A DNA stretch of 64,000 nucleotides from Cognatishimia activa (lineage in GTDB: Bacteria; Pseudomonadota; Alphaproteobacteria; Rhodobacterales; Rhodobacteraceae). Positions 31,926-40,809 of the stretch are shown in pieces (positions within the stretch are counted from its first letter, which is position 1; each line of letters opens with the position of its first letter). The notes under the pieces are model-generated. The model made no database searches and was not told where the DNA came from. It saw only the letters and a program-made list of their open reading frames with translations. Made by a program: the position numbers and the translations under genes. Where the stretch lies: assembly GCF_001458335.1 (NCBI RefSeq), contig NZ_CYTO01000003.1:49991-113990 (forward strand). The letters run 5' to 3'.

Positions 31926-32863
31926 GTCTTGTAAATGCCTTGGGTCAAGCCCTGCACTGGAATGTTAGTTGCATAGATCCCGCCTGCGCCAGGTTGAGCC
32001 GCCAGTTCAGCGCCAGACATGTTTGCTGTCGCCGTCGAGATGAAAAGTCGGTTCATGGATTTACCGCCAATGCAGCAGCAGGCGGGGTTGGAAACGGGTA
32101 GGGCGACATGAATGTCTGGGGTGCCGTCGGGCAAATACCTTTGCACGCAGGAACCACCGAATTGTGCGTTCCATAGGCCTCCTTCGGCATCCACTGTTGA
32201 ACCATCCGGAATGCCGCTGCCATCGCGCAGTTTAGCAAAGAGACGCTTGTTTTGCGCGATACCTGTTTCTGGATCATAGTCGAATTGCAGAATTTCGGGT
32301 CGCGCTGAATCCGCAAAATACATTGTCGTCCCGTCCGGTGAAAAGGCGGTAGAATTTGAGCAGCCGATGTCTTTGATCAACATTTTGATGCCAGAGGGAG
32401 ACGCGCTCCAGACCGGCGTGATCGGGCTCATGCCGTTTTCGTCCATGCCGCCGACAATAAAGCGCCCCTGACGGTCCAGCCCGCCGTCATTCATACGGGT
32501 GTTGGTACGATTAGGATCGTAAGCCTTTATTAACGTGCGTTTCCCAGTCTGTTCGTCGAACCAATAAAGCCCGTCTGTGAAGGCTGCGAGAATCAAACCA
32601 TTATCCGCAAAAGCAAAGGCGCAGAGGTCTGTTGGAAGGTCTTGGCGAGTCGCATCATCTCCGTTTTCATCGCAAGACCAAAGGGATCTTCGAAAGATGT
32701 CGGTCCAGTACAGACGCGCGCGATCCGCATTCCATTGAATGCCTTCGCCCAAGAAGCAAGAACAGTCTAACAGCAATTTCGGCGTAAGTACGTTATCGCT
32801 AACAGTTTTTTCGACGCACGCGACGGCGTCGCTGTCTGAAATCTGAATACGTGTTGGCTCCAC
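31922..32863 (-). CDS. SMP-30/gluconolactonase family sugar lactonase
   Basis: This beta-propeller lactonase of about 313 residues opens the sugar-acid lactone made by the pathway dehydrogenase. Metal-site motifs are LGEGIQWN (glutamate), RMNDGGLDRQGRF (asparagine and aspartate) and IPDGSTVDAEGGLWNAQFGG (aspartate), as in SMP-30 and XylC. The start is uncertain. The ATG at 32911 has no ribosome site, while the GTG at 32863 has AGGA eight bases upstream, so I prefer the latter. It is divergent from the ABC importer, with a probable GntR operator in the shared region. Confidence 0.88.
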   Translation of the reverse strand: MEPTRIQISDSDAVACVEKTVSDNVLTPKLLLDCSCFLGEGIQWNADRARLYWTDIFRRSLWSCDENGDDATRQDLPTDLCAFAFADNGLILAAFTDGLYWFDEQTGKRTLIKAYDPNRTNTRMNDGGLDRQGRFIVGGMDENGMSPITPVWSASPSGIKMLIKDIGCSNSTAFSPDGTTMYFADSARPEILQFDYDPETGIAQNKRLFAKLRDGSGIPDGSTVDAEGGLWNAQFGGSCVQRYLPDGTPDIHVALPVSNPACCCIGGKSMNRLFISTATANMSGAELAAQPGAGGIYATNIPVQGLTQGIYKT

Positions 32864-32923
32864 CCAGAAATTCCTTTGCCAAGAATTGTGGATTTTCACT
32901 TTACAGATCATACCTAGAAAGTC

Positions 32924-32939
32924 TACAGATAATATCTAG
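32924..32939. promoter_or_regulatory. Probable GntR-family operator in front of the xylo-oligosaccharide importer
   Basis: AGATAATATCT (32927-32937) is a perfect 5-1-5 palindrome. Read on the minus strand with its flanks it gives CTAGATATTATCTG, matching CTAGATGATATCTG upstream of the GntR gene at 43104-43117 in 12 of 14 positions. It lies about 65 bases before the binding-protein ATG and 60 bases before the lactonase start, so one site could control both directions. Confidence 0.6.
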
Positions 32940-33000
32940 GGGCCGCAATCAATGCGAATCCCCATAGAATACTGCGTGAAAACAGATGGAGGATGCTTTC

Positions 33001-34254
33001 ATGAAACAGGGACTAATTGCGGCTGGATTGGCCGCAGCGATGGCGGCGACGCCGGTTATTGCTGAAACAGAAATCACCGTACTTTCGATCAACCGTGACA
33101 GCACCCCATGGAAGGGGCTGTATGATGATGTGGTCGCGGACTTCAACGCCAATAACCCCGGCGTGACGGTGACCGTTGAATATATGGAGGACGAGTCCTT
33201 CAAGCAGAAGCTGCCAACCCTGCTACAATCCGCGTCAGCACCTGACATGTTCTTTAGCTGGTCCGGCGGTGTGTTTTATGAGCAGGCAGAGCAAGGCTTC
33301 CTGCAAGCGCTTCCAGATGATGTGGTTGCGGCATGGCAGCAGGACCTGTCCCCAGGTGGCATGGCTGCACTGTCTCACAATGGCAAGTTTTATGGTGCGC
33401 CGGAAGCATCTCAGAACGTTGCAATCTGGTATAACAAAGACCTCGCAGCACAGCTGGGTGTCGACCCAACGACTATCGCGACTTGGGATGATCTGTTGGC
33501 TATGGTTAAAGTCGCCAAAGACGGTGGCGTGACCCCGTTTGTGGTCGGTGGCCAAGACAAATGGCCTCTGCACTTCTTCTATTCTTTCCTCGCGATGCGC
33601 ATCATGGGCCAAGACGGCATGACCGCTTCTGCGGCAGGCGAAAACGGCGGCTTTAACAATGCTGACTGGGTTCGTGCCGGCGAAGAATACGTGCGTTTCA
33701 TTGAAATGGAGCCATTCCAGAATGGTTTCATGGGCGTAAAATATGACGGCGCGACCGGTCTTTGGGGCGACGGTGAAAGCCTGTTCCACCTGATGGGTGA
33801 CTGGGATCTCGGCGCAAGCCGTGGCGCGGCGTCCAATGGTGGCCTGACCAACGACCAGATGGGCGTGATCCCATTCCCAATGGTTGAAGGCGGCAAAGGT
33901 GCTGTAACAGATACGCTTGGTGGCGCATCCGGCTTTGTTCTGACCGCAAAAGCTGAACCAGAAGCGATCGACTTCCTGAAAGTCTTCATGGGCGTTGAAG
34001 CACAAAAACGTGCGGCCAGCGAAGGGGTCTATATCCCAACTGTTCCATCTGCGGGTGGTCTGGTCGAAGACACCATCCTCAAGCAGTTCGCGGCCATCGG
34101 CGGCGCATCCACCTATCACCAACTGTTCCTAGACCAGTTCTTTGGCAGCTCCCTTGGCGGTGCGATCAACGACGTGTCGGCGCAGATGGCGACCGGTGAC
34201 ATCACACCAGAAGCGGCAGCGGAACTTCTCGAAGAAACTCGCGAATTCCAATAA
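33001..34254 (+). CDS. Sugar ABC transporter, family-1 solute-binding protein (xylo-oligosaccharides likely)
   Basis: The 417-residue extracellular binding protein has a signal peptide (MKQGLIAAGLAAAMAATPVIA) and family-1 features: DSTPWKGLYDDVVADFNANN, PDMFFSWSGG and WYNKDLAAQLG. The start at 33001 has GGAGG eight bases upstream; the longer reading from 32986 begins before that site. It is followed by two permeases, an intracellular xylosidase and an ATPase, so beta-xylosides or xylo-oligosaccharides are the likely cargo. A strong stem-loop separates it from the first permease. Confidence 0.92.
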   Translation: MKQGLIAAGLAAAMAATPVIAETEITVLSINRDSTPWKGLYDDVVADFNANNPGVTVTVEYMEDESFKQKLPTLLQSASAPDMFFSWSGGVFYEQAEQGFLQALPDDVVAAWQQDLSPGGMAALSHNGKFYGAPEASQNVAIWYNKDLAAQLGVDPTTIATWDDLLAMVKVAKDGGVTPFVVGGQDKWPLHFFYSFLAMRIMGQDGMTASAAGENGGFNNADWVRAGEEYVRFIEMEPFQNGFMGVKYDGATGLWGDGESLFHLMGDWDLGASRGAASNGGLTNDQMGVIPFPMVEGGKGAVTDTLGGASGFVLTAKAEPEAIDFLKVFMGVEAQKRAASEGVYIPTVPSAGGLVEDTILKQFAAIGGASTYHQLFLDQFFGSSLGGAINDVSAQMATGDITPEAAAELLEETREFQ

Positions 34255-34266
34255 AGCTTCCTCCCA

Positions 34267-34304
34267 GTCCATGTCCCGGCATGCTGCGTTTCCGGGGCAT
34301 GGAC
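34267..34304 (+). other. Strong intercistronic stem-loop after the sugar-binding protein gene
   Basis: Thirteen pairs (34267-34279 with 34292-34304, one T-G) enclose a 12-base loop. No T run follows, so readthrough to the permeases is expected. It probably protects the binding-protein transcript from 3' exonucleases and sets the high binding-protein to permease ratio. Confidence 0.7.
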
Positions 34305-34384
34305 ACCAAATTATCCCTTTCCAACTAAGACTAAATTCGCACCAATGGGCGTGCAGTCTCAATCCAAGTTAAGGAGACTTCCAC

Positions 34385-35317
34385 ATGCAACAGGGTTCGC
34401 TCTGGCAGAAATGGATCCACGATGACCGTCTGCGCATGATCATAATCTTCGTCCCGCCGGCGATCTTAGTTTTCACGGTCTTTGTCATGTTGCCCATGAT
34501 CCAGGCCGGGTTCTTCTCCCCCTGGAAATGGTCTGGATATGGACCCGCTCCGTGGGCCTTCAATGAGGCGACTGACGCGACCTTTGGGCGTTGGGTTGGG
34601 GAGCGTAACTTTGACCGAATGTTTGGTCATTCTGCGTTCCAACAAGCGGTGTGGAACTCGATTCTGGTGATTGTTGTGTCTTTGCTGATCCAGCTGCCGC
34701 TCGCTTTGATGCTGGCGCTGATGATCTACCGCACCTCTCGGGCCAACACGATATTCCGCCTGGTATTCTTCATGCCTTATATCTTGGCTGAAGTGGCAAC
34801 CGGTCTGATCTTTGCCTTTGCTTTGGACGGCAACTATGGCCTCTCCGCATGGTTCAGTCAGATGCTAGGGCTTGAGGAAGCTTGGTTCCCATTGGCGGAA
34901 AAACCATGGGCCTTCTATGCAATTCTCGCCGCATTGGTTTGGAAGTATTTCGGCTTCCACATGATGATCTATATCGCTGGCTTGCAATCCATCAGCTCTG
35001 AGTTGCTCGAAAGCGCTGAAATCGATGGGGCGACCACTTGGCAAAAAGCAATCTACATCAAGATCCCACTGATCTGGCCAGCGATCACGGTTTCGATTTT
35101 CTACTCGGTGCTTGGTGCGCTTCAGGTGTTTGACCTTGTCATGCCAATGACCGCCGGTGGTCCGTCCAACAGTTCCCATACGCTGGTGAGCTATCTCTAT
35201 AACTTCGGGTTCATCCGTCTGGATGTGGGCTTTGGCTCTGCGGTCGGTGTGTTCCTCTTCGTGACCGGTGTCGTATTCGCTCTGGTCTACCGCAACACCG
35301 TTCAGAAAGGTCAATAA
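34385..35317 (+). CDS. Sugar ABC transporter permease (MalF/UgpA type)
   Basis: This 310-residue inner-membrane permease has six expected membrane segments. The BPD-type region includes QAVWNSILVIVVSLLIQLPL, and the EAA loop is ESAEIDGATTWQKAIYIKIPLI. AAGGAG precedes the ATG. It pairs with the next permease, whose start lies two bases after this stop. Confidence 0.93.
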   Translation: MQQGSLWQKWIHDDRLRMIIIFVPPAILVFTVFVMLPMIQAGFFSPWKWSGYGPAPWAFNEATDATFGRWVGERNFDRMFGHSAFQQAVWNSILVIVVSLLIQLPLALMLALMIYRTSRANTIFRLVFFMPYILAEVATGLIFAFALDGNYGLSAWFSQMLGLEEAWFPLAEKPWAFYAILAALVWKYFGFHMMIYIAGLQSISSELLESAEIDGATTWQKAIYIKIPLIWPAITVSIFYSVLGALQVFDLVMPMTAGGPSNSSHTLVSYLYNFGFIRLDVGFGSAVGVFLFVTGVVFALVYRNTVQKGQ

Positions 35318-35318
35318 G

Positions 35319-36149
35319 ATGAACCGCATGTTTACTTGGGCCGAAGCCCTGCGCATCATCGTCTTGCTGACCGTCTGTTTCCTGATCGTCATGCCAATTG
35401 CAGCTGCAGTGCTGGGCGGGTTCAAGACAAATGGCGAGCTTCGCGTCTCCCCATTCGGTATCCCAGAGGTCTGGCGCTTTGAATTCTACGGCGAAATCCT
35501 CGCCAGCCGCCAATTCTGGGTCTATCTGGGCAACAGCTTTTTCATCTCTTTGATGACCGTTGTTCTGACGCTGCTGCTTGGCTCCATGTGTGCCTTCGCC
35601 TTTGCGCAGACCCAGTTTTTTGGCTCTCGCTTCCTGTTTGGCTACCTGTTGCTTGGCCTGATGTTCCCAGTGGCCGCGGCGATCATGCCTCTGTTCCTAA
35701 CCGTGCGCGATCTGGGCCTGCTGGATACCTCTTGGGGTGTGATCCTGCCGCAGGTGGCCTTTGGGTTGGCATTCTCGATCATGTTCTTCCGCACCTTCTT
35801 TAAGGAAATGCCAGCAGAGTTGTTTGACGCAGCTCGCGTAGATGGGTGCAGCTATACACGGTTCTTCTTCACCTTCACCTTGCCGCTCTCCACGCCAATT
35901 CTGGCGACCATCGCGGTGTTTGTGTTCGTGCAAAGCTGGAACAACTATCTGCTGCCTCTGATCATGCTGAATGACCGCGAAGGTTACACTTGGACTTTGG
36001 GTGCCATGGACTTCCGCGGCGAATATGCGGCGGAGTGGAACCGCACCTTGGCCTTTGTTTCGGCAACCCTGGCCCCTGCAGTGGTCTTCTTCCTCGCTGC
36101 ACAGAAATACATCGTGGCCGGTCTGACAGGTGGAGCGGTGAAAGGATGA
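35319..36149 (+). CDS. Sugar ABC transporter permease (MalG/UgpE type)
   Basis: This 276-residue partner permease has its first membrane segment at about 8-30. The CUT1 pattern includes NSFFISLMTVVLTLLLGS and an EAA loop (DAARVDGCSYTRFFFTFTLPL). I chose the start at 35319 with AAAGG upstream. The stop overlaps the xylosidase start (ATGA), tying uptake to hydrolysis. Confidence 0.93.
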   Translation: MNRMFTWAEALRIIVLLTVCFLIVMPIAAAVLGGFKTNGELRVSPFGIPEVWRFEFYGEILASRQFWVYLGNSFFISLMTVVLTLLLGSMCAFAFAQTQFFGSRFLFGYLLLGLMFPVAAAIMPLFLTVRDLGLLDTSWGVILPQVAFGLAFSIMFFRTFFKEMPAELFDAARVDGCSYTRFFFTFTLPLSTPILATIAVFVFVQSWNNYLLPLIMLNDREGYTWTLGAMDFRGEYAAEWNRTLAFVSATLAPAVVFFLAAQKYIVAGLTGGAVKG

Positions 36150-37741
36150 CGCAAGCGATCCGAAATCCGATCCTACCCGGATTTCACCCGGATCCTTCGA
36201 TCTGCCGGGTGGGGGAGGACGTCTATATCGCCACCTCCACCTTTGAATGGTACCCCGGGGTGGAGATCAACCACTCCACCGATATGGTGACCTGGTCGCT
36301 TGTTGCTAGGCCTCTGGATCGCAAAACGCAGCTTGATATGCGTGGCAATCCTGACAGCTGCGGCGTCTGGGCGCCCTGTCTGTCCTATGCGGATGGGCTG
36401 TTTTGGCTGATCTACACGGACGTCAAACGCTATGACGGGAACTACAAGGATACGCATAACTACCTGGTCACTGCGCCTTCCATTGAAGGGCCCTGGAGCG
36501 ACCCGGTCCATATGAACTCTTCAGGCTTTGATCCGTCGTTGTTTCATGACGCGGATGGGCGCAAGTGGTTCGTGAATATGGATTGGGACTACCGCGCTGA
36601 GACAGGGCCGCATCCTGGCGGCGCTTTTTCTGGGATCGTGCTGCAAGAATATGATCCTAAGGCCGAAAAGCTGGTTGGACCAATCACACGTATCTTTGAA
36701 GGCACTGATCTGGGCTACACCGAAGCGCCGCATCTTTTGCAGGCAAATGGCTATTACTACCTTTGCACCGCGGAAGGGGGCACCGGCTATAACCACGCAG
36801 TGACCTATGCGAGGGCAGAACGGATTGAAGGCCCTTATGAAGTTCACCCAGATCGTTATGTGCTGACCGCGAAGGACACGCCCCAAGCACCCTTACAGCG
36901 GATCGGTCATGGCCAGTTTGTGGAAACGACAGACGGCCAAGGCTGGCATACATTCCTATGCGGTCGACCATTGCCGGGTCTGGACGGTGTGAAGCGATCT
37001 CCGCTGGGGCGCGAGACTGGAATTGTCCAGTGCGCATGGGGCGAGGATGGCTGGCTCTATTGCGATGATCCGCAAGAGAATGTCGCCACTGATGGTTATT
37101 TTGAAGATGCCAAAACCTATGCGTTTGAAGAGGCGCTGGATGGCGATTTTCAATGGTTGCGCACCCCCGAACGGGATCGGATCTTTAGCTTAACAGACCG
37201 TCCCGGCTATTTGAGGCTGATTGGTCGCGAAAGTGTGGGAAGCTGGTTTGAGCAAGCGCTCGTTGCGCGGCGTCAGACCAGTTGGAACTACAGTGCCGAG
37301 ACTGCACTCGATTTCTCACCCCGCGACGCAAAGACCATGGCTGGGTTGGTGGCTTACTATAACCGCCACCAATTTCACTACCTCTATGTCTATGCGGATC
37401 TTGAGGGGACCGCGCGGCTGGCCATTCAGTCCTGCGATGGCGACTGGCCAGAAGCGCGCCTGACCTTCCCCGCGGGTAAGGGTGTTGCGCTGCCTGCGGG
37501 CGCTCTGGAGTTGGGCGTGGATGTGGATGGCGCTGAGCTGCAATTCCGTTGGCGCGTCGATGCAGCGGATTGGCAAGAGATTGGACCCAAACTTGATGCC
37601 TCCGTGCTCTCGGATGAAGCCGGGCGTGGGGATCAAGCAAACTTTACGGGGGCCTTCGTTGGAATGGCTGCCCAAGACACAAGCGGACAGGCGCATGTCG
37701 CCGATTTCAACCGCTTTACGTATGAGAACAGGAAAGGTTAA
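36146..37741 (+). CDS. xynB: Intracellular beta-xylosidase, glycoside hydrolase family 43
   Basis: The 531-residue GH43 enzyme has no signal peptide. Its five-bladed propeller carries the inverting-hydrolase triad: base D16 in FHPDPS, D129 in GFDPSLFHD and acid E193 in YTEAPHLL. The STFEWYPGVEINHSTDM stretch is typical of GH43 beta-1,4-xylosidases. A C-terminal beta-sandwich (about 330-531) completes the family layout. It would release D-xylose from imported xylo-oligosaccharides in the cytoplasm; arabinofuranosidase activity is possible as a side reaction. It starts in an ATGA overlap with the permease gene. Confidence 0.93.
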   Translation: MTQAIRNPILPGFHPDPSICRVGEDVYIATSTFEWYPGVEINHSTDMVTWSLVARPLDRKTQLDMRGNPDSCGVWAPCLSYADGLFWLIYTDVKRYDGNYKDTHNYLVTAPSIEGPWSDPVHMNSSGFDPSLFHDADGRKWFVNMDWDYRAETGPHPGGAFSGIVLQEYDPKAEKLVGPITRIFEGTDLGYTEAPHLLQANGYYYLCTAEGGTGYNHAVTYARAERIEGPYEVHPDRYVLTAKDTPQAPLQRIGHGQFVETTDGQGWHTFLCGRPLPGLDGVKRSPLGRETGIVQCAWGEDGWLYCDDPQENVATDGYFEDAKTYAFEEALDGDFQWLRTPERDRIFSLTDRPGYLRLIGRESVGSWFEQALVARRQTSWNYSAETALDFSPRDAKTMAGLVAYYNRHQFHYLYVYADLEGTARLAIQSCDGDWPEARLTFPAGKGVALPAGALELGVDVDGAELQFRWRVDAADWQEIGPKLDASVLSDEAGRGDQANFTGAFVGMAAQDTSGQAHVADFNRFTYENRKG

Positions 37742-37744
37742 CCG

Positions 37745-38749
37745 ATGGCCGAAGTACGTATGACCAACGTGAAAAAGAACTACGGTTCTGTCGAGGTGAT
37801 CCCGGATTTGTCCCTGACAATCCCGGATGGGAGCTTCAGCGTTCTGGTGGGCCCATCAGGCTGTGGTAAGTCCACATTGCTGCGCATGATTGCGGGTCTG
37901 GAAGAGGTGACCGATGGTTCGATCCACATCGATGGCGAGGATGTAACCAACGCCAAACCATCTGATCGCGGCATCGCAATGGTGTTCCAAAGCTACGCGC
38001 TTTACCCGCATATGACCGTCCGCCAGAACATTGGATTTGGTTTGAAGCTGGCCAAAACTCCGAAGGACGAAATCGACCGCCGTGTCGACGAAGCGGCCGA
38101 CATTCTGCAGCTGGGACCATTGTTGGATCGCAAACCGCGTCAGCTTTCCGGTGGTCAGCGTCAGCGGGTCGCGATCGGGCGTTCGATTGTTCGCAAGCCG
38201 AAGGTTTTCCTGTTTGACGAACCGCTGTCGAATTTGGATGCCGCGCTGCGGACCCAGATGCGCGTTGAACTGGCGGAGCTTCACGCGAAGCTGGGTGCGA
38301 CGATGGTCTATGTGACCCACGACCAAGTTGAAGCGATGACCATGGCCGATCAGATCGTGATCATGAAGGCTGGCATCATCCAACAGGTGGGTCGCCCGAT
38401 GGATCTATACAACGCACCGGAAAACCCGTTTGTCGCTGGTTTTATCGGGTCTCCGAAAATGAACCTCATCGAAGGCAGCATTGCCTCTGCGCGCAAGTCC
38501 AAACTGGTCGGTGTGCGTCCTGAACATATCGACGTTTCTCCGGATGCGGGCGAGTGGGAAGGCACTCTGCGCTATGCAGAGCATTTGGGTTCTGACACCG
38601 TGGCCTACATCGACAGCGAAGTGGCTGGAAGCGTGACCGTGCGCTTGCAGGGTGAAGTGGCCATCAATCGCGGTGACAAAGTCTTTATGACGCCGCGGGC
38701 GGGTAACATTCACCTGTTCCGCGAAAACGGCGCAGTGGAAAGGGCATAA
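37745..38749 (+). CDS. Sugar ABC transporter ATP-binding protein (UgpC/MsmK type)
   Basis: This 334-residue ATPase has Walker [10 protein letters not shown], signature LSGGQRQR, Walker B with [12 protein letters not shown]-loop THDQ and a C-terminal TOBE/OB domain (about 235-334). It is the motor of the upstream importer. It starts three bases after the xylosidase stop and ends three bases before the dehydrogenase start, so the transport and catabolic genes form one transcript. Confidence 0.94.
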   Translation: MAEVRMTNVKKNYGSVEVIPDLSLTIPDGSFSVLVGPSGCGKSTLLRMIAGLEEVTDGSIHIDGEDVTNAKPSDRGIAMVFQSYALYPHMTVRQNIGFGLKLAKTPKDEIDRRVDEAADILQLGPLLDRKPRQLSGGQRQRVAIGRSIVRKPKVFLFDEPLSNLDAALRTQMRVELAELHAKLGATMVYVTHDQVEAMTMADQIVIMKAGIIQQVGRPMDLYNAPENPFVAGFIGSPKMNLIEGSIASARKSKLVGVRPEHIDVSPDAGEWEGTLRYAEHLGSDTVAYIDSEVAGSVTVRLQGEVAINRGDKVFMTPRAGNIHLFRENGAVERA

Positions 38750-38752
38750 GCG

Positions 38753-39637
38753 ATGACAAAAGTAGCAGTAACAGGCGGCAGCGGTGGTGCTGGTAATGCG
38801 GTGATCAAGCATTTGGTCAAGCATGGCTATGAATGCGTCAACCTCGATATTAACGCCCCGAAAGAAGAACATTGTCCTTTCATTCAGGTCGAAGTGACTG
38901 ATTACAAAGCCACTCTGGCGGCGATGGAAGGGTGCGATGCCGTTGTGCATTTCGCCGGTGACCCGCGTCCAGACGCGGATCATTGGGAAGGCGAGCATCG
39001 CTTTAACAACAACACGACATGTGTGTTCAATGTCTTTCAAGCGGCCATGCAGCTGGGCATTAAACGCGTTGTTTGGGCGTCTTCGGAAACGATCTTTGGC
39101 TTCCCATTTGAAAAGAACGCCCCACTGAGCGTGCCTGCCTACGAGGACGCGCCTGGCACCCCGCAGACAGCCTATGCGATCTCCAAAGCGGCGAGCGAAG
39201 ACATCGCAGAGATGTTTGCTGAACTTTACCGCATGACATTTGTAGGCCTGCGCCTGTCAAACGTTCTTTATGATGATCCTGATCATCCGCAGAACTTCCA
39301 GTCGATCCCTGGCTATTGGGAAGACGTGAACTCTCGGCGCTTTAACACCTGGGGTTACATCCATTCCGAAGACAGCGCGGAAGCGGTGCGTTTGAGCCTG
39401 GAAACTGATCTGAGCGGCGCGAATGTCTACACGATCGCGGCTGACGACAACATTATGAATATCTCGACCCAGGACATTCTTGATCAGGTCTGGCCAGGTC
39501 TGAAAGTAGACCCCGATCTGCCGCGCCGCGTGGCGTTTTTGAACAGCGATAAAGCCAAGCGGGAATTGGGCTGGGAACCAAAACACACTTGGGCCAGCGT
39601 GCTGGGACGCGATCCAGAAACCGGAGAGCTTCTGTGA
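38753..39637 (+). CDS. Extended-SDR NAD(P)-dependent aldose dehydrogenase or epimerase-like protein
   Basis: The 294-residue Rossmann protein has the coenzyme motif TGGSGGAG (7-14), serines near 110-111 and the catalytic YxxxK (Y141-K145). It resembles the uronate and L-arabinose dehydrogenase branch of the epimerase family, which oxidises C1 of aldoses to lactones. In this operon it would fill the first oxidative step (D-xylose to xylonolactone), the job of classical-SDR XylB in Caulobacter. It has not been shown to act on xylose and could also be a true epimerase. The stop overlaps the next gene (GTGA). Confidence 0.82.
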   Translation: MTKVAVTGGSGGAGNAVIKHLVKHGYECVNLDINAPKEEHCPFIQVEVTDYKATLAAMEGCDAVVHFAGDPRPDADHWEGEHRFNNNTTCVFNVFQAAMQLGIKRVVWASSETIFGFPFEKNAPLSVPAYEDAPGTPQTAYAISKAASEDIAEMFAELYRMTFVGLRLSNVLYDDPDHPQNFQSIPGYWEDVNSRRFNTWGYIHSEDSAEAVRLSLETDLSGANVYTIAADDNIMNISTQDILDQVWPGLKVDPDLPRRVAFLNSDKAKRELGWEPKHTWASVLGRDPETGELL

Positions 39638-40767
39638 AAATTACCGATATCAAAACCTATCTCCTGAAAGAATGGCGCACGCTGTTGCTTGTTGTCGTCG
39701 AAACCGATGAGGGCATCTACGGTATCGGTGAAAGCGGTCTAACCAGCCGTGAATATGCCGTTGAAGGTATGATCCGAGATCTGAAGGATTTGTTGGTTGG
39801 TCAAGATCCGTTCCAGATCGAGCATCACTGGCAAACTCTGTGGCGCTCGGGCTTTCATCCGTCTGGTCAGGTTCTGTCCAGCGCCATCGCGGCGATTGAT
39901 ATTGCGCTTTACGATATCAAAGGCAAAGCCCTGAATGTGCCGGTTTATGAGCTGCTGGGTGGCAAGACACGAGACAAGGTGCTGACCTACTGCCATATCG
40001 GTGGCCAAACCCCTGAGGAGACACTGGAAGCGGCCAAAAAGGCGGTTGCTGATGGTTGGAAGGCCATACGTTGGGAGCCGACGTATAAAGACGATATGGT
40101 CATGCGTGGGCGCTGGGCGGTGGATAAAGCCATCGAAGAATATCGCCTGCTGCGGGAAGCTCTGGGCCCTGATATCGAACTGGCTTTTGATGCGCATACA
40201 AAGCTTACTCCAGCTGAGGCAGCACGGTTCTGTCGGGCTGTGGAAGAATACCGCCCGATGTTTGTAGAATGCGCTTTGCGGAGCGAATTTACCGAAGGCT
40301 ATGCGCTGCTGCGCAAGCAGACGGCAGTGCCGTTGGCCGCCGGGGAACAACTCGCCAACAAGTGGCAGTTCCGCAATCTGATTGAAGGCAATTTGGTAGA
40401 CTACATTCGCGTGGATCTTTGCATCGCGGGCGGCATCACCGAGTCCAAAAAAATCGCAGCCATGTGTGAAACCCACATGATCGATCTTGCGGTTCATAAC
40501 CCGATCGGACCGATTTCCAGCGCGGCCTGCTTGCATCTGAATTTAAGCAGCCCAAATGTATTGGTGCAGGAGCTGCCAAAACGGCCGGGCGAGTCTATTC
40601 CTGATCTGGTTTCAACAGATCAAGTTTGGGAAGATGGCTGGCTGTCTTGCGCGGGTAAACCGGGTCTTGGGGTCGAATTGAACACCGAAGCCTTAGACAA
40701 TTACCCGTTTAGCCACGAGCACCTGCCCATTCTCCATCGCGAGGATGGCTCTTTCACCAACTGGTAA
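39634..40767 (+). CDS. Enolase-superfamily sugar-acid dehydratase (mandelate racemase type)
   Basis: The 377-residue protein has an N-terminal capping domain and a barrel whose metal ligands read as D186 (AFDAH), E212 (VECAL) and E238 (AAGEQ). A late His, H288, lies in HNPIGPISSAACLHL. This layout is shared with galactonate and gluconate dehydratases. Here it would dehydrate a pentonate to the 2-keto-3-deoxy acid, replacing the IlvD-type enzyme XylD of the known bacterial Weimberg pathway. The GTG start at 39634 overlaps the dehydrogenase stop and has GGAG upstream. The exact sugar acid is inferred from context. Confidence 0.87.
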   Translation: MKITDIKTYLLKEWRTLLLVVVETDEGIYGIGESGLTSREYAVEGMIRDLKDLLVGQDPFQIEHHWQTLWRSGFHPSGQVLSSAIAAIDIALYDIKGKALNVPVYELLGGKTRDKVLTYCHIGGQTPEETLEAAKKAVADGWKAIRWEPTYKDDMVMRGRWAVDKAIEEYRLLREALGPDIELAFDAHTKLTPAEAARFCRAVEEYRPMFVECALRSEFTEGYALLRKQTAVPLAAGEQLANKWQFRNLIEGNLVDYIRVDLCIAGGITESKKIAAMCETHMIDLAVHNPIGPISSAACLHLNLSSPNVLVQELPKRPGESIPDLVSTDQVWEDGWLSCAGKPGLGVELNTEALDNYPFSHEHLPILHREDGSFTNW

Positions 40768-40809
40768 GACCCACACAGGACCCTGATCGGGCTCTAAGAG
40801 GACATTGAT

